From Candidatus Pelagibacter sp. (GTDB taxonomy: Bacteria > Pseudomonadota > Alphaproteobacteria > Pelagibacterales > Pelagibacteraceae): a stretch of DNA of 14,313 nucleotides. Positions 13,256 to 14,313 of this stretch are shown here, piece by piece (the first letter of the stretch is position 1; every line of letters begins with the position of its first letter). Made by a program: the position numbers and the translations under genes. The stretch lies in the NCBI GenBank assembly GCA_002704625.1, contig PAGZ01000002.1:1-14313 (forward strand), in the 5' to 3' direction. The notes below the pieces were generated by a model. The model ran no database searches and was not told the origin of the DNA. It was given only the letters and a program-made list of their open reading frames with translations.

Positions 13256-14313
13256 ATGTGCGGATTTGTTGGGTATATTGATAGAAATCTGGATCAAATA
13301 GATCCATTAATGGTTACAAAGATGATGCAATTGCAACAGCATCGTGGACCAGACGATAGTGGTTTAGCTTTATTTTCATCAATTGAAAAAAAATCATTAT
13401 CATATAATCAAAATCAATTAAAAAATTTTGATAACAAAGAAAAAATTCCAAAATTTAATGGAGGAATAGGTTTTAATAGATTAAGTGTTATAGATATTAC
13501 GGAAAATGGGCATCAGCCTATGACAAATAAAGATGAGACAATTTATATTATGTTTAATGGGGAAATATACAATGCTTTTAATTTAAAAAACGAATTAATT
13601 TCCTCAAATTATGATTTTAAAAGTAAAACTGATACCGAAATTATTTTAATTTTATATGAAAAATATGGATTAGAATATACGCTGCAAAAGCTTAATGGTA
13701 TGTTTGCAATTTGCATATTAGATCTTAAAAAAAATCAAATTTTTTTAGCAAGAGATAGATTTGGAGTTAAACCTCTTTATTACATACTAAATGAAAATTT
13801 CTTTTCATTTTCATCAGAAATAAAATCATTTTTAGGGATTAATAATTTCAAATTCAAACTAAATAGAGAATACCTCTCAGAATATTTTATTTTTAAGTAC
13901 ATAGCTCCACCAAATACTCTTGTTAATGGGGTGAATTTACTGCTACCAGGAGAATTTATAAAATTTGAAAATAATCAAGTAGAAAAAAAAATTTATTTTG
14001 ATTTTCAAAATTACTCTAAAAATACTGATACAAAAAATAATAAGCTAAAGGAATTAGAGGAAAAACTTGAGACATCGGTTAAAAATCAGTTAATGTCTGA
14101 TGTTAATCTTGGATGCCAACTATCTGGTGGTATAGACTCATCGTTAATAACATTATTTGCAAAAGATTATACAAAGAAGCTTGATACATTTTCAATATTA
14201 TTTGAAGAAAAAAATCTTTCCGAAGAAAATTATATTAAAAAGGTTATTGGCGATCTAAAGGTAAAAAATTATTCATCAGAATTTAATTACAAAAATTTTT
14301 ATAATGATTTATG
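13256..14313 (+). CDS. asnB: asparagine synthetase-like glutamine amidotransferase (3' end outside window)
   Basis: Open from the ATG at 13256 to the window edge, giving 352 complete codons. The N-terminal class-II glutaminase domain begins Met-Cys-Gly, so Cys2 becomes the nucleophile after Met removal; HRGPDDSG at 29-36, NGEIYN at 101-106 and ARDRFGVKPLYY about 165 onward are the usual glutamine-site motifs. The second domain has LSGGIDSS with the PP-loop at 290-295, which binds ATP and activates the acid. Full-length AsnB proteins are about 550-650 residues, so roughly the last 200-300 are missing. The usual reaction makes Asn from Asp and Gln; in polysaccharide loci homologues are thought to amidate sugar acids, and that is a real alternative here. 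It is divergent from GT9 across 95 bases and would start the next rightward unit. No Shine-Dalgarno is seen. Confidence 0.93.
   Translation, partial: MCGFVGYIDRNLDQIDPLMVTKMMQLQQHRGPDDSGLALFSSIEKKSLSYNQNQLKNFDNKEKIPKFNGGIGFNRLSVIDITENGHQPMTNKDETIYIMFNGEIYNAFNLKNELISSNYDFKSKTDTEIILILYEKYGLEYTLQKLNGMFAICILDLKKNQIFLARDRFGVKPLYYILNENFFSFSSEIKSFLGINNFKFKLNREYLSEYFIFKYIAPPNTLVNGVNLLLPGEFIKFENNQVEKKIYFDFQNYSKNTDTKNNKLKELEEKLETSVKNQLMSDVNLGCQLSGGIDSSLITLFAKDYTKKLDTFSILFEEKNLSEENYIKKVIGDLKVKNYSSEFNYKNFYNDL

Overview
The window is a very AT-rich stretch (some 60-base segments hold only 7 G or C) with short intergenic gaps, one-base and four-base-scale junctions between genes, TGG for Trp and TGA used as a normal stop. 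Lipoprotein, Wza, Wzc and ADP-heptose type genes point to a Gram-negative bacterium. The base composition, Lys/Asn/Ile-rich proteins and compactness resemble streamlined marine proteobacteria such as SAR11 relatives; that taxonomic placement is an inference from style, not a match.

The whole window reads as a Wzx/Wzy-type cell-surface polysaccharide locus (capsule, exopolysaccharide or O-antigen). From left to right: the 3' end of a very acidic unknown protein (1-363); a polytopic polymerase/ligase-type membrane protein (369-1712); on the minus strand a Wza-type outer-membrane export lipoprotein (1696-2826), whose 3' end overlaps the polymerase gene by 17 bases; a 170-base divergent regulatory gap; then a tight plus-strand run of a Wzc-type chain-length/tyrosine-kinase protein, a polyprenyl-phosphate sugar-phosphate transferase that would start the repeat unit, an FAD-dependent oxidoreductase of unknown substrate, a Wzx-type flippase, an FkbM methyltransferase and HldE, the bifunctional ADP-heptose enzyme. 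After an 84-base gap comes an NAD(P)-sugar dehydratase/reductase of the GDP-mannose 4,6-dehydratase kind, then a convergent family-9 (heptosyltransferase-type) glycosyltransferase, and finally a divergent asparagine-synthetase-like amidotransferase that runs off the right end and is open from 13256.

A plausible reading of how they work together: the sugar-phosphate transferase loads the first sugar on undecaprenyl phosphate; nucleotide sugars are supplied by HldE and the SDR; the GT9 enzyme adds a heptose-like sugar; FkbM and perhaps the AsnB-like enzyme and the FAD enzyme decorate it; Wzx flips, the Wzy-like protein polymerises, Wzc controls chain length and Wza exports. No individual gene family here is new. 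The less expected items are a strong G/C-rich hairpin inside the flippase gene, in-frame tyrosine-codon repeats in the Wzc tail, an (AT)8 tract in the flippase, the unassigned FAD enzyme, and recurring TATAAT boxes in the gaps. No RNA genes, insertion sequences, CRISPR arrays or attachment sites were seen. There is no gene-free stretch above 300 bases.
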